The translations under genes were made by a program, and so were the position numbers. Shown here piece by piece: positions 43,440-54,219 of a stretch of DNA of 64,000 nucleotides; within the stretch, counting starts at the first letter, position 1; each line of letters starts with the position of its first letter. Source of the DNA: Telmatactis stephensoni (Eukaryota > Cnidaria > Anthozoa > Actiniaria > Isophelliidae). The stretch spans positions 161,001-225,000 of the forward strand of contig JALIZF010001685.1 of assembly GCA_029948255.1 (NCBI GenBank), read 5' to 3'. The notes under the pieces were generated by a model. The model was given only the letters and a program-made list of their open reading frames with translations. It did not search any database and was not told the origin of the DNA.

Positions 43440-43790
43440 TTTGAATAGAAAATTAATTGCCATAGCTGGAAATAGCATGTTAGAATTAGCAAAACAGTTT
43501 GAAGGAAATAAATTCAACACTTCATTTTGCGCAAATATGAATTTTTGAAAAGTGCAAATTTTGTAAGAAAACTTTTGCTGGTAGGCATCTCTTGCCTACC
43601 AACGAATGCTTTGATTCGTATAAAATTTCGATTTTCGAAAATTCATATCTTCATGAGTTTTGAACCTCCTTCATTCAAACTTCAAAGTTTTACTAATTTT
43701 GACCCACTCTTTCCTGCTATGATAATAATTCCTCTGTCCTGCTACTTTTGGAATTACATGATAAAAGCTCATTGGTATATTAAGCTTAAT
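43440..43790. mobile_element. Foldback, relative of 12458-12823
   Basis: Shares tagctgga(a)atagcatg, gaatttttgaaaa, the loop stem ttgctggtaggcatctcttg then cctacc, and catgataaaagctcatt. Confidence 0.65.
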
Positions 43791-43794
43791 CTTT

Positions 43795-44280
43795 CAGCTA
43801 TAAAAGACCGAATGTATATTTTTTCTATGCCTTGAGTTTCTTGAAATCAGGCATTCAAGAGTGTCTAGGTTCAATGCTTTTCCATAAAAAAACTCAAAAG
43901 ACGGCCAATATTCCAATTACCGAGGAAGAGTTTTTACATTCAGCAACAGAGGTCCATTCGTACTTTTATCTTTCGTCTACAAAATTTTGTTTCCACTTCC
44001 AAATAAAGCTCCAAGATTCGTTAGAGTATACCTATTGTCTTTTCCTGAAAATTTCTTTGTATTTCAGCTACAGCTAAAGCCTTGTATTGAGATCACGGTT
44101 TAGTGAGTTGAGCTGTTTGACTGGATTCAAAAGTAAGTATGTCCTGCCATTCTGTGCGATGATAACTCTGGTACTGTAATGGTAAAAATTATTATTAATC
44201 ATTATTCCAGTCAGGATGTAATAGATAAAACTAAGCTTTTTTCCAATTGGTCTTATAATCCATAATTTATAATCATCTAA
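43795..44280. other. Gene-free stretch upstream of the glycosyltransferase
   Basis: No recognised coding or repeat; may include its promoter. Confidence 0.35.
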
Positions 44281-44460
44281 ACACCCAACTCTCAGCTCAC
44301 TAGTTCATCTTGATAGAGGGAGGAAAATGGGAGAACCCGGAGAAAGGTCAAAGCAAGGGAGGGAACGACGCGTCCAGGAATGGAACCAGGGACCATATGC
44401 AGAGGTGAGAGGTCTAACCACTAAACTGCATGCCACCTTGTTCTTCAGGGTTTGAACTGC
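44280..44460 (-). mobile_element. tRNA-derived SINE (minus strand), truncated tail
   Basis: On the minus strand a head (ggtggcatgcagtttagtgg then ttagacc; B box ggttccattcc) precedes tcgttccctcccttgctttg, ctccgggttctcccattttc and ctccctctatc. The gtagaggtag tail is missing. Confidence 0.7.
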
Positions 44461-44660
44461 GGCCTGTTTTCGTAAGAACCAATCCATCATAGAGATATAA
44501 TCCATAAATTAGCTACTTATACCTATTTTTTCTTCTTCCCAGCCTACCCGTGTGAGTTAAATACAGTTATCAAATACAACCATACATTACTGTTCTGGTT
44601 ATGGATTCAAAAGACGATAAAAAGAATTGAGCAAATAACAGAGTCTGGAAAAACTTAACT

Positions 44661-45782
44661 ATGAGGTTCAAATTGAGATATGTTCTGATATTCATAACTG
44701 TTGCGTGTGCTTTGTGGTTTCTTTTTCGGAACTATGAGTCCCCTACTCCAATAGTTATATGTGGAAATGCGTCCGATCTCATTGATGTGGATGCCATTAC
44801 GCCAAAAGGCAGAGCCAAAGTGGACATTTTTATTAATATACCTGCAGCTGGACACCTTAACATCAGACGCCAAGTAATTCGCAATTCCTGGCTGTTTACG
44901 TCAAAACATTACTCCATGGCATACCGATTTTTCACCGATGGGATAGGCATAGAGCAAGAACTTATGGACAAACTTAAGGACGAGCAAGCACAGTTTAAAG
45001 ACTTGGAATTTCTTCCAACGAAAAAAGGTTACTGGTTGACTCACCGATATCTCTTTGCAATGTTCTGGGCTTATGAGCATTACGATTTCTTGTTTTATAT
45101 GAAGGTTGACGATGACTATTTTGTATGTTTAAACAATCTGATGAATGACTTACAATATCGCAAGCACGAAAGGCTTTTGTACTGGGGTCATTTTGGGTGT
45201 GACCCCAAAATGGTAGCAATGGACGAGGGATTTCTCATAATATCAGTCGATCTTGTGCGAGAATTTATCAAGCGCAATAACTCCCTGTGTTGTAGTCCAT
45301 TTGGAGGCCAAATGATAGCAATGTGGATCAACAGATTAGAACATAACGGATATGACGTCACATATTTTCCTGACAATAGCAGACTAATGCATTACCGGAA
45401 ATACTTAAAAAATGAACATAGCAATATGTGTAGGGAGATTCTAGGTGTTCATCAGGCTTACCCCAAACACATGGCCCGGTACTGGAATTTAACCAAGCAC
45501 AACTGGTTTTCCATAAAAAGAGAAGAGTTTTTGAAGGTAGAGAGAAAGAAGTACAGGGACTATTGTGATTTACCAAAAGGTTGGGATTGGAGGGTTTTGA
45601 ATCCTTTTTGGAGGAAAGAACCCAAACCGTGCTGGCAGCCAGGCCTTAACTGGCCTGATCTCGAGAAGTACAAGGCAGTTCAAAGTAGAGAACTTGAGGA
45701 ACATACCACTGCTTCTCCGAACTCCACGACGGAAGTGCAAAGAAGTAATGCCGTCTGGGCGTGGCTGCAGTCGATGTGGTGA
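44661..45782 (+). CDS. Beta-1,3-galactosyltransferase-like (GT31) enzyme
   Basis: Single exon, 373 residues. A short basic start then a signal anchor (about residues 6-22, YVLIFITVACALWFLF) makes a type II Golgi protein. The lumenal domain has GT31 marks: INIPAAGHLNIRRQVIRNSW (motif 1), YWLTHRY, FLFYMKVDDDYFV with the metal-binding DDD, and EGFLIISVDLV. The family transfers Gal or GlcNAc from UDP-sugars in beta-1,3 linkage onto glycans; the acceptor cannot be read from sequence. The tail (about 70 residues, WQPGLNWPDLEKY then Ser/Thr-rich) is not part of the catalytic core. No frameshift or internal stop. GPI-anchored neighbours may be acceptors, but that is speculation. Confidence 0.85.
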   Translation: MRFKLRYVLIFITVACALWFLFRNYESPTPIVICGNASDLIDVDAITPKGRAKVDIFINIPAAGHLNIRRQVIRNSWLFTSKHYSMAYRFFTDGIGIEQELMDKLKDEQAQFKDLEFLPTKKGYWLTHRYLFAMFWAYEHYDFLFYMKVDDDYFVCLNNLMNDLQYRKHERLLYWGHFGCDPKMVAMDEGFLIISVDLVREFIKRNNSLCCSPFGGQMIAMWINRLEHNGYDVTYFPDNSRLMHYRKYLKNEHSNMCREILGVHQAYPKHMARYWNLTKHNWFSIKREEFLKVERKKYRDYCDLPKGWDWRVLNPFWRKEPKPCWQPGLNWPDLEKYKAVQSRELEEHTTASPNSTTEVQRSNAVWAWLQSMW

Positions 45783-45819
45783 CGCTAATGTCCTCTCGTA
45801 TTTAGCTAAAAAATTAGGA

Positions 45820-45862
45820 TGCAATACAATACAATACAGTACAGTGCAGTGCAGTGCAGTGA
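45820..45862. repeat. Short tandem repeat
   Basis: caatacaatacaatacagta then cagtgcagtgcagtgcagtg; 5-bp units in the 3' flank of the glycosyltransferase. Confidence 0.7.
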
Positions 45863-46600
45863 CAATATTAGAGTTGTAAAATTTTACAAAAATTATAGGT
45901 TTTATGGAGAAATGCTTAGTATCGTAAATTACCATTAGATTTCCATGTTATTTTTGTAATATCATTTAGTAAGAGCAAGAAAGAAAAAAGAACTTTACAA
46001 CACTTGATACTAATATCACAATCTGATTGGTTGATTAGAGTGTCAATAAAAGGACAGACACACTGCTGACGCGTTTCGGCGCGCGCGCTCGTTCTCAGGT
46101 TGCCCCGTTTAATTTGATCAGCATTTTTAACTTTTGTCAAATACTTGTTGTAAAAAAGCTCGCTGCATTCGTGATTCCACTTGATTTTTAAGCATTTTAT
46201 GACGTCAAGAGTGTGTCAATAAGAGGAAAGACAACTCAAAAAATTTACCGATTCCAATTGTAATCCTTTTAAGCCTAATGAAGACTAGTATTGGCTAGTC
46301 GAAAATTCGTACATTAAAGAATTCCATAGTTCTACGACGTATTGTTTCTTCAAGTTTCTCGGCTATCTTCAATATACGTATTCAATTAGATCTTCTAATA
46401 GATCCGTCGTATACCGACACTTAATGGTACGTGGTTGTTTTCGACACAAGTCTATATATATATTTTTTGCTACAACTCAAAGCCACCTCTTTGTTAATAG
46501 ACACTCTATTACTTATATAGTAGGTTAGTGAATAAGTGAAGAGCCATCATGTGGCCAAGTAAATTCATCTGATTATATAAATACTTTATTTTGAAATAAT
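45863..46600. repeat. Spacer with repeat related to 52280-52640
   Basis: Around 46000-46240 the words caatctgattgg, ctgacgc, ctcgctgc-ttcgtgattccact and ttatgacgtcaa recur at 52280-52600. The rest shows nothing. Confidence 0.45.
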
Positions 46601-46603
46601 TTT

Positions 46604-46880
46604 TGTGGTGCAGGATGGCACAGTTGGTTAGTGCGCGGCCTTCAGTGCGAGAGGTCCCGAGTTCAATCCCCAGCTAGTGACTTCACATCCTTGTTTCGAC
46701 TTCTTTCCTTTCCTTGTAGCTTTAATTAGCTTTAAATACCCTTAAAACGGAGCACTGATGGATAGAGGGGGTAGAGGGCGCACTTTCGAACGCTTGATAC
46801 ATGAGCTTTTGCCTCGGGAGACTGGGCAACTGACTCCCCGCGATTTCGAAGTAAAACATTAGCCTTTGCCTTTGCCTTTG
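46604..46880 (+). mobile_element. tRNA-derived SINE
   Basis: A tRNA-like head (A box tggcacagttggtta, about 46616-46630; B box agttcaatccc, about 46660-46670) precedes a body (ggagcactgatggatagagg; gcctcgggagactgggcaac) and tail gcctttgcctttgcctttg. Confidence 0.75.
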
Positions 46881-47225
46881 TATATATATATTAGTTCATG
46901 AAGTCCAGGACTTGATAAATGGTTAACGAATAGGAATATTTATCCCTGTTCCTTAGCTTGTAGTTGTGTACAGATTCTTGAAATAATTGGTTAAACTTGT
47001 TACTCTCCATCAAACGCGGTGGTTCCAGGGGGGTCCTTTGGAAGTCCAAGGATCCTCAGACAACGGTCTTGCACTCTTTGTATTTCAACAGAGAGATTTT
47101 CAGGTATAAACCACCCCAAATGGGACTGGCACTAGCAAGGCCGGGTCTTAGTTATGTAACTTTCCTGCATGCTCTCACGTACGTGATAAATACGTTTACT
47201 ACTATGCAATAACGTCATATGAAAT

Positions 47226-47452
47226 ATATGCACAATAGTCCCCTTCACAGCTCCCTGCGCCATCTTGAAAGGTATAGCCGTGCCTTTGCATCGAAGCGAG
47301 ACGAACGGTGAGCTTGCAATGACAGAGACCTGTGAACAATTGTTGTAGGTGTTAAAAAAGGTATCTATCATTGCACGCTCACCGTTCGTCTCGCTTCGAT
47401 GCAAAGGCACAGCTCTCTTTCAAGATGGCGCAGGGAACTGTGAAGGGGACTA
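47226..47452. mobile_element. MITE, atagtccccttcacag
   Basis: Left atagtccccttcacagctcc, right ggaactgtgaaggggactat; the inner gcctttgcatcgaagcgaga then cgaacggtgagc pairs with its inverse. Near-perfect over about 78 bp. Confidence 0.8.
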
Positions 47453-47487
47453 TTAGAATAATCATGATTTCATTAAAGTAAAAGCAT

Positions 47488-47728
47488 CAAAAACTTATCA
47501 ATCATTTTGACAAAGCATCGTTGACAAGACGGAGCTTATGATGGGCTGTCTGTGTCTGCCAGCCAATTCATCATGGTAGACGGCTTTTGTCTTCTTAGAT
47601 TAGAAATACAAAAACTGTTATCAATCATTTCAGTTGACAAAGCATATTTGACGCGAAAGAGATTATGACTGACGCGCTCTGTAGCTGCCAGCCAATGCAT
47701 CATGATAGACGGCTTTTGTCTATACATG
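47488..47728. repeat. Tandem duplication upstream of LU-6
   Basis: Two units share tatcaatcatt, gacaaagcat, tgccagccaat-catcat and gtagacggcttttgtct. A weaker match near 55250-55330 (atctatcattta, aagcatat, ctggctgccaat) lies at a similar distance upstream of LU-7, so it may be promoter DNA. Confidence 0.6.
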
Positions 47729-47960
47729 CACTGTAGTATATACGTGACACGCCTATCTGATAAAACTTAAAATTAAGAAGTGAGTTATCCTTCACGAAGC
47801 GCGCTGCCCAAGCTTAAGATTAGCCTTTTACTCTTCATAGTTTATTGGTTTCTGTCGACGAACAGAGTGGTTTGATATAGCAAAGAACTACCTTTAAGCA
47901 GCTTGTGGTAATCGAGATCGCGTTTTCTAATCAGTGGAGACTACCTCAGCCGTGGAAAAG

Positions 47961-50635
47961 ATGAAGCTACTGTTGGTTGGGTTGGTTGTGTTCTGCAGTC
48001 TTCAGCCAGGTATTTAATATACTGACTGAAATATATGTCCTTTCCAAATGAATATCAATTGATATGTTGGTTCAATATATACCATCAAAATAAACTGTTG
48101 GTTAGCAATGGTTTAATTCGCGTTAATTATTCGCTGGACCCAAAATGCGTATTTTTCAATACCGTTTATAGATTCATTCAAATGGGCTTCAAATATAGAT
48201 ACATATACTTAATAAAGGCAATCCAGAGCCGGAGTGGAGGTACTCCACCAGTATTTGGGTGGGGTGTTTCTGGGATCTTCAAATGGTTACCCTGTTCGTT
48301 TATGACAGAAAAACTAAAATTCCTATACCCTGTTTATGATAAAGGATATGCATATCATATCAAAATGATACTTGAGCTGATATTAGATCTCTCGTGGCCA
48401 GCTAGCAATAGATGATACTGTGGCTGTGATTAAAGTTGATGGAAAATAGATACCCTGAATATGACAAGAAACTCAATTAATTGGGAAATGGATACGAACC
48501 CTGTTCAAGACAAGAAACTAAAAAAATCATACTCTGTTCAACTGATCATCCCTGTACGTGCATGCTTATACTATGACGTGTGCAATATTCCTGAAGTTGA
48601 TAGCTGTATAAAAAGAGGTTTTCTCTCAGTATGTACGTATAATCGCAGAATACTCGGATATGATAGAAACGATAAAATACTACACTTCCTCAAATCAGAA
48701 ATCTCAAACGCTAAAGACGGGCGAACAGTGAGCGGTGGAGCTTACACATCAGCTCATTCAGTGATTGGTTGATTTGAAATAAGCTCCGCCCTCAAACTGA
48801 CGGATCAGAAAAACCCAAATTCAAACCATTAATAATTTGCTGGTCGCAATGCAACGATTTCGGCTGTAATAGTTAAGCAGATAGGTGATAGAATTGTGCT
48901 TTTTAGGGTATAAACACAAGATTTGGTACAGACTCAGTGTGAAATACTGATCAATTTCAGATATATATAATGCCAAAGTGGCTTTTGCCCTCTGGCGTGA
49001 CCACAGCCAATTCAGCAAATCAAATTTCTAAAAAATCGGTACCAATTTTCGTATAAGTACCAGAGTCTGACAGTGAGTAGGTATCGAATGCCTCAAGTTT
49101 AACCCCTAAAAAGTTACGTCAATCATCCCCATCCCAAATATATGGGATTCCCCCTGCGATATTTATTATTCAAACTATATAGAAGATAGTTTTCTATGAC
49201 TCTACCGGTGAAATAGAGTACGCGTGATGTTGGAAGGAACACGAGAAAAGTTTAAAAATCACAAGCCTTAGGAAGCCCGAGTAATAATTAAGGGAAATTA
49301 TATTACGATGAGCCTCTTTCGTCCTATTCGGCCTAACCCTCACTAAACCTTATCGTCCCCAAACCCTAACTCCCTCCCTTCGTCCTACCATTCAGGGGCG
49401 GATTTTAAGGGAGGGGTGCAGGGGATGCGCAATCCCTCCTAAGACGACTTTGAGTCCTTTTTTCTCAATATGTTTTAAAAATATCCTCTCGGCTGTTTCC
49501 AATTTATTTTTATATGATGGTGCACCCCCTCCTGAAGACGCTGCACCCCCTCCTGACGATAATCCTGGATCATCTGCTGATGCCATTGTCCTTCAACGCC
49601 AATCCCCGACCCACCCCAACCCCAACCCCACCTCTTTTGCATCTTACATTCCCCTGGACAATACTGAGCTCATCGTGCCGGTTGCTCCTTAGGGCCGGTT
49701 CACACTAGCGTCGTAATCGTAATCGTAAGCAACGTACGCAGGACTCAGGATCGTATTTATCACGAGGTGTGAGAAAAGCAAGCACCTGCTAATGAGCAGT
49801 ACCCTACTGAGTCTGCGTATGTTTATGCGGTGTGTGAACCGGCCCTAAATAGTTTTGATCTTTTCCTTTTAGTTATTTCTGTGAAGTGCAAACTTTGTTG
49901 GCCACCAATGGATAGAGACGAATGCAAAAAGCAGGAAACAAACATCCAGTGTCGCCCATGGAAAGGACTGGGCTATGATGTTTGTATACAGGTGTGTCGG
50001 TGATAATGTCACCATCATCAAACGTACTGTCGTGAGTTTTGTTTGCGTGACTTGATATATTCGCCCCTCTTCTCTTAAGCGCGGTTTCATTCGCATTTTC
50101 TCTCTTCTTTCCTCCATCTGATCTTAATAATTTTCTCGAGAGCGAGAAGCAATTAAGGTATCCGTCCGGCAGTATATAGGGCATTCCGTACACAAATACA
50201 TTACAATACCGATGCAAATTAGAGTAGATTTCGTATGACTGTGAAAACGGCACCACACGGTCACGGCACGGTTACGGCAGGAATTTTGAATGTTTTATAG
50301 ACAACACGGCACTGACACAGTTACGGCACGGCGCGGTCCGTTTCACACTCATACGAAATCTGCTCTAAACCACACTTTACGTCTGTACTTGACCAGTCGC
50401 TGACAAATTGTTAATATTTCTCTAGGTGGCGTTTCATGGAAACCGAACGCTAGCACGAACTTGCTACCAAAGTTTTAGGTGTGATGGGGCAAGGGAATGG
50501 TGCAGACGGTATGGTCCTTGTACAGTTAAGTGTTGTAAAGGGAATTTGTGCAATGGAGGGCAAAGCATCAAGAATTATTGGAGTATCTCAGTGGCGTCTG
50601 TTTTCGTTGGTTTTATGGCATTATTTTATCGTTAA
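47961..50635 (+). CDS. LU-6: split-domain LU GPI-anchored protein
   Basis: Three exons: 47961-48009 (signal peptide, MKLLLVGLVVFCSLQP, phase 1), 49873-49991 (cysteines 1-5: VKCKLCWPPM to DVCIQ) and 50426-50635 (cysteines 6-12: TCYQSFRC, EWC, PCTVKCCKGNLCN, and a tail ending GFMALFYR). Product 125 residues. The second intron is phase 0 within the domain and has GTGTGT donor and ctctag acceptor. Intron 1 and intron 2 each carry MITEs. Paralogue of LU-7. The basic residue before the stop is unusual for a GPI tail, but most of the tail is hydrophobic. Confidence 0.85.
48010..49390. other. LU-6 intron 1, remaining part
   Basis: Open frames at 48035-48415 and 48461-48772 resemble no family and lie in the intron; no LU exon in between. 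Confidence 0.4.
49391..49585. mobile_element. MITE, aggggcggatttt
   Basis: Begins aggggcggattttaagggag; body gcaatccctcctaagacgac, gtgcaccccctcctgaagac; end aatcctggatc. Relative of 27762-27955; its open frames are repeat sequence. Confidence 0.6.
49691..49849. mobile_element. MITE, ttagggccggttcacac
   Basis: Ends ttagggccggttcacac and gtgtgaaccggccctaa are perfect inverse over 17 bp; inner gtacgca/tgcgtatg words. It ends 23 bp before the LU-6 exon 2 start, over the branch-point region. Confidence 0.8.
50224..50367. mobile_element. TAGAGTA MITE in LU-6 intron 2
   Basis: Ends tagagtagatttcgtatgac and (g)catacgaaatctgctcta are near-perfect inverse; inner cacggcacggttacggc and gttacggcacggc words. 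No coding. Confidence 0.75.
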
Positions 50636-50950
50636 CTGGTCAAAAACAATGAACTTTGCAACTAAAGAAGCTAATGAATCTAGAAAAAATGTACATAATT
50701 TGAAACACATTGGGCAAACTACGTGTGTGAGTTTTTCGTGTAATTAAATGCTGGCATTCAAATGGTTTCCTTACGGCACATAATTGGTTTCTTTGGTGGC
50801 ACTCGAATGGTTTCTTGCGTGTTAACGGTTTCCTTCATGAATATTTTTATAAACGAATTTTTAAGAAGTAATTCGATCAAATCCCTCTTGGCACCGAGCT
50901 GATCAATCAATCCTTGATTTGGAAACCTAAAATGAGTCAAGTATTTCGTC
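50636..50950. repeat. LU-6 3' flank, copied at 60961-61250
   Basis: The words aactaaagaagctaatgaat, atgtacataattt, ttaaatgctggcattcaaat and ggtttctttggtggcactcg recur in order after LU-7. They belong to the duplicated gene unit and include the 3' UTR. Confidence 0.75.
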
Positions 50951-51558
50951 ACTTAAACATAATAAATAATGCACTTCGAATTCTATTTCAATATATAGGC
51001 CTTTACCGATTTATTTGACATTTTGAGTTGCCTTGGGACTGTTGGACTGTTTTAGGGAACGAACTTTTCAAAACTCATCTGACGATATGATACAGTGTAA
51101 CAAGTATGAGAGAAAAAAAACAATACGAAGAAAACAATTAAGATTAGATGTCTCCAATCGTTTTCAAGTACTTTGATGATCGATCACAATAGAGAAAATG
51201 AGAGCTCTTTGCAAGAAATGATCAATGCTATGCAAGAAAGTACTTTATGACAAATATTTCTAGAAAGTTTAATTTCATCACTTTTGGTTCAATACCAAAG
51301 AAGTTATGCCCGGTGCACGTGTAAAATAGAGAGTGTTGTATGTGATTTTGACTGGAAGCCTTGGTAGCCTCATTTTGGTGCATTTTCAAAATTTTAAATT
51401 TTCATATCTTTTCAAGGATTTAATAATTATTTTTTGGAACTCGCACACATTATCTAAATCAACAACCTTCATGATTTCAAATTGATGTAACTCCAGTAAT
51501 ACTCATTTTTCAGCATTATGCTAATTAGCAGCAGCCATTGTGAAAGTCGTGTATATAG

Positions 51559-51901
51559 TCAATTGAAGAAACGTTTTCGGGTCTAAAAACATAGAACATA
51601 GAAGCTGAGACCAAAATGGTGCTTGGGATGTCAATAATAATATTCTGATTTATTGGCAAAATGCCAAAAGGTAGCGTGTTCAGGACCTGGGTGGCGGGCC
51701 GTTTGGCTTCGATTTTTTTATCTGTTGCAGCTTAAATGAATAAATCAGAATATTATTATTGACATCCCATGCACCATTATAATAATAACTTTATTAAAGT
51801 CTCTATCTTCTAGCCGGGCACAGGTGTCCTACTAATGGGGGATTATTTCGGTCTCAGCTTCTATGTTTTTAGATCCGACAACGTTTCTTCAATTGACTAT
51901 A
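51559..51901. mobile_element. MITE, second copy of the 4993 family, with SINE fragment
   Basis: Ends tatagtcaattgaagaaacg(tt) and (aa)cgtttcttcaattgactata are perfect inverse. A SINE tail (51777-51848; reverse-complement of the agaaga-tagagac-ttaataaag type) interrupts the right arm. Confidence 0.75.
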
Positions 51902-51912
51902 GATGAATATAT

Positions 51913-52193
51913 ACCTATTTCAAAAAAGGTTGTCGTATGAGAGGTCGCAAGCATGCGCGACTAGACCGAAAAGGAGCATGGGTAGTTGCAAAATTTCCCT
52001 CTCTTTTTCGCATTGGTCTTGATTTAAAAATCAGCAAATGAAGCTCTTTGATGTATTAGGTCATGGCCGGCAAGCTGAAGTTGAATTAGGGTGTGGATAT
52101 TTGTGTGGTTTTATAGCTTTAGTAATGTTTACCCATGCTTCCTTTCGGGTGAGTTGCGTAGGCTTTTGCCGACAACGTTTGTTGAAATAGGTG
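51913..52193. mobile_element. Mariner-type MITE of the 25547 family
   Basis: Ends acctatttcaaaaaaggttg then tcg and the inverse cgacaacgtttgttgaaata then ggtg. TA at both flanks. The inner parts differ from 25547-25793, so it is a subfamily. Confidence 0.7.
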
Positions 52194-52279
52194 TATGTTC
52201 ATTCAACCACAGCATATATAAAAATTGCTGATTGACTGTGAGCCCTTACAAATATGGTGCAGTTGGTATTTTTACAACA

Positions 52280-52625
52280 TTTGACTAAAATCTTGCAATC
52301 TGATTGGCCGAGAGCCATTGTTAATAAGAGTACTGACAATAGCTGACGCCAACATGTCACGCTCGTCCTTACAGAAAAAAGTTTGGGACAGTTTTTCAAA
52401 CAGATTTGGACGGAAAAGATCTAAGATAATGTTGTAAAAAACAAATTGAAGATAGTTTTCCATTGTCAGTACTCTTATTAATCATGGATGACGTCAAAAA
52501 ATGTCCAAAACTTAGCAGTGAAACCACTCGCTGCGCTCGTGGTTCCACTTTAGTTTTGAACATTTTTTGACGTCATCCATGATTAATAAGAGTACTGACA
52601 ATGGAAAACTATCTTCAATTTGTTA
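52280..52625. mobile_element. Inverted-repeat element, gaagatagttttccattgtc
   Basis: aaattgaagatagttttcca then ttgtcagtactcttatta then atcatggatgacgtcaaaaa (52440-52500) is matched by its exact inverse (52562-52623). Left flank words repeat too. Strong hairpin. Confidence 0.75.
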
Positions 52626-52659
52626 AATAAACTGAACTACTGCTTAGAGATACCTTACA

Positions 52660-53115
52660 AAGGATAACTGATCGATAGATATTTCTTATCAGCGATTTTC
52701 TTTTGAATTACTCTTCGGTGCCAAGAATAAATCAAGCAAGTTATAGTTTTCATAGAGAACTGTTTTCTAATAAATTGCATTTTAGTTGTTAATTGAAACG
52801 TCAATATTATCAGTTATATCGCAAACACATTGCCATGGAAACGTCAGCATGAATATCAGAATCTGCCTTGTCGATCATCGTATTATCATTGCATTCGCAC
52901 TTTGGCTAAAATACCTCTTCGTTTACCTACCAAGACAACGTACGAAAGATTCACTAAAGGGATACCCCCTGGGGATTGGAAGCATCGCTTATGATTAGTC
53001 AACGCTGGCTACATTCCTGTACATTGGATCTTCAATTTTGAATTTTGTGGAACGAAATCGAAGTTTGGCATATACAGTTATCAGTATACATTTGTTACCG
53101 TTAGGATTAACGAAG
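52660..53115 (+). promoter_or_regulatory. Duplicated upstream region of the signal-exon relic
   Basis: gatatttcttatcagcgatt, ctcttcggtgccaa-aataaat, caagcaagttatag and gaaacgtcaat recur at 62036-62340 ahead of LU-8. This is the same promoter region duplicated. Confidence 0.6.
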
Positions 53116-53175
53116 ATGGCTTCTGATTGAACCTGTTGGGTATTGTTGGATATTGTTGCTTGCCGTCCACTGCAG
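53116..53175 (+). pseudogene. Frameshifted signal-peptide exon (relic of LU-8 paralogue)
   Basis: ATGGCTTCTG is followed by ATTGAAC where LU-8 has CATTGAAC (62614-62671): one base lost, giving a stop at codon 5. The rest still encodes LLGIV in the old frame and ends TGCAG with a GTACGTC donor as in LU-8. It is 60 bp long versus 58, so the phase is also wrong. No LU exon follows before LU-7 at 55619. A dead duplicate whose domain exon was lost. Confidence 0.8.
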
Positions 53176-53364
53176 GTACGTCAATGGTTTTCTTTCATTC
53201 AAACATCATTGAACTTATTTATAACAGATGCCGTACGACTCATGTGCCGCCATATAAAATTGTTGCAATGAACAGGCGATATGCACCAACAGATTACGTG
53301 ACCCTATCACGATGAGGGGAGGGGCGGTGGGGTGGGGTGGGGGTATATGCGGCGGTTTTTTCAA

Positions 53365-53369
53365 AAATT

Positions 53370-53400
<31 letters not shown>

Positions 53401-53401
53401 C
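53365..53401. repeat. TTG microsatellite
   Basis: Ten or so TTG units; low complexity. Confidence 0.85.
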
Positions 53402-54215
53402 TTTATTTTGTTTTCTTGCTATCGTAAAATTTAGTAATTTTGTATAGGAAATCACATGGCTATCTCGAGCAAGTTGGAATAAATTTGAACGAGTGGGATT
53501 TCAAAGAGTTCAAAATTGCACGATCGCCTAATCTTCACCTTTTTCGTTTTTTCCCCCACCAAAATCGTTCCCTTTTGATCAGAATATGCATAGTTTTCAT
53601 GCTAGATAATATGAACAACAGCAGAACTAAGAAAACTTTGATTTTGACGCTGTTTTTTAACTTAAATTTGCACAAAATTTCCTTTTTTTCTGCACAAAAT
53701 TTCCTTTTTTCTGAACTAAATTTCCTTGAAACAGCACTGCAGACAGTTCTTAGACAATCAGCATCGAGATATTTTTCACGTATATTATCAACTACAAAAC
53801 CGAATTTGAAAGCCTGAATACCGGACCCTAATGGACCGCACATCCAGTAGCAAAATATTAATTAGGAGTACCTACCGTTAGTATTTTGTAAAAATACTGT
53901 GCCGTGTAAAAAGATGTCCAAAACCGCATCGCCGCATGTCCAATGCCTCACTCATTATACGATTTGTGCAATCCCATATGAAAGATGCATTACTACATGG
54001 CTAGCTAGACATTTATTTATCGTAAAATTCTTTGTTAATTCTTAACTAATGATTAGCAAAAATTATGGTGCCTTCGTCAGAGTTGTTGAATTTTCCATTT
54101 TGTATGAAACAATGTTAGCTGTTGTAAGGTTAGTTATCAATATGTTATTCATAGTTTTTGTTTTGTTTTCTTGCTATCGTAAAATTTAGTAATTTTGTAT
54201 ATGTTATGATTTAAT
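53401..54215. repeat. Direct repeat pair of about 48 bp
   Basis: ttgttttcttgctatcgtaa then aatttagtaattttgtata occurs at about 53407-53447 and 54166-54204. Between them a short tandem repeat cacaaaatttcctttttt (53679-53718) appears. Open frames here resemble no family. Confidence 0.5.
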
Positions 54216-54219
54216 TTTA

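Noticed and set aside
49450..49708. Pro/Ala-rich open frames
   Set aside because: They lie in the ggggcggat MITE and flanking C-rich repeats.
53440..53843. Overlapping open frames on both strands
   Set aside because: Low-complexity sequence around tandem cacaaaatttcc repeats; no homology recognised.
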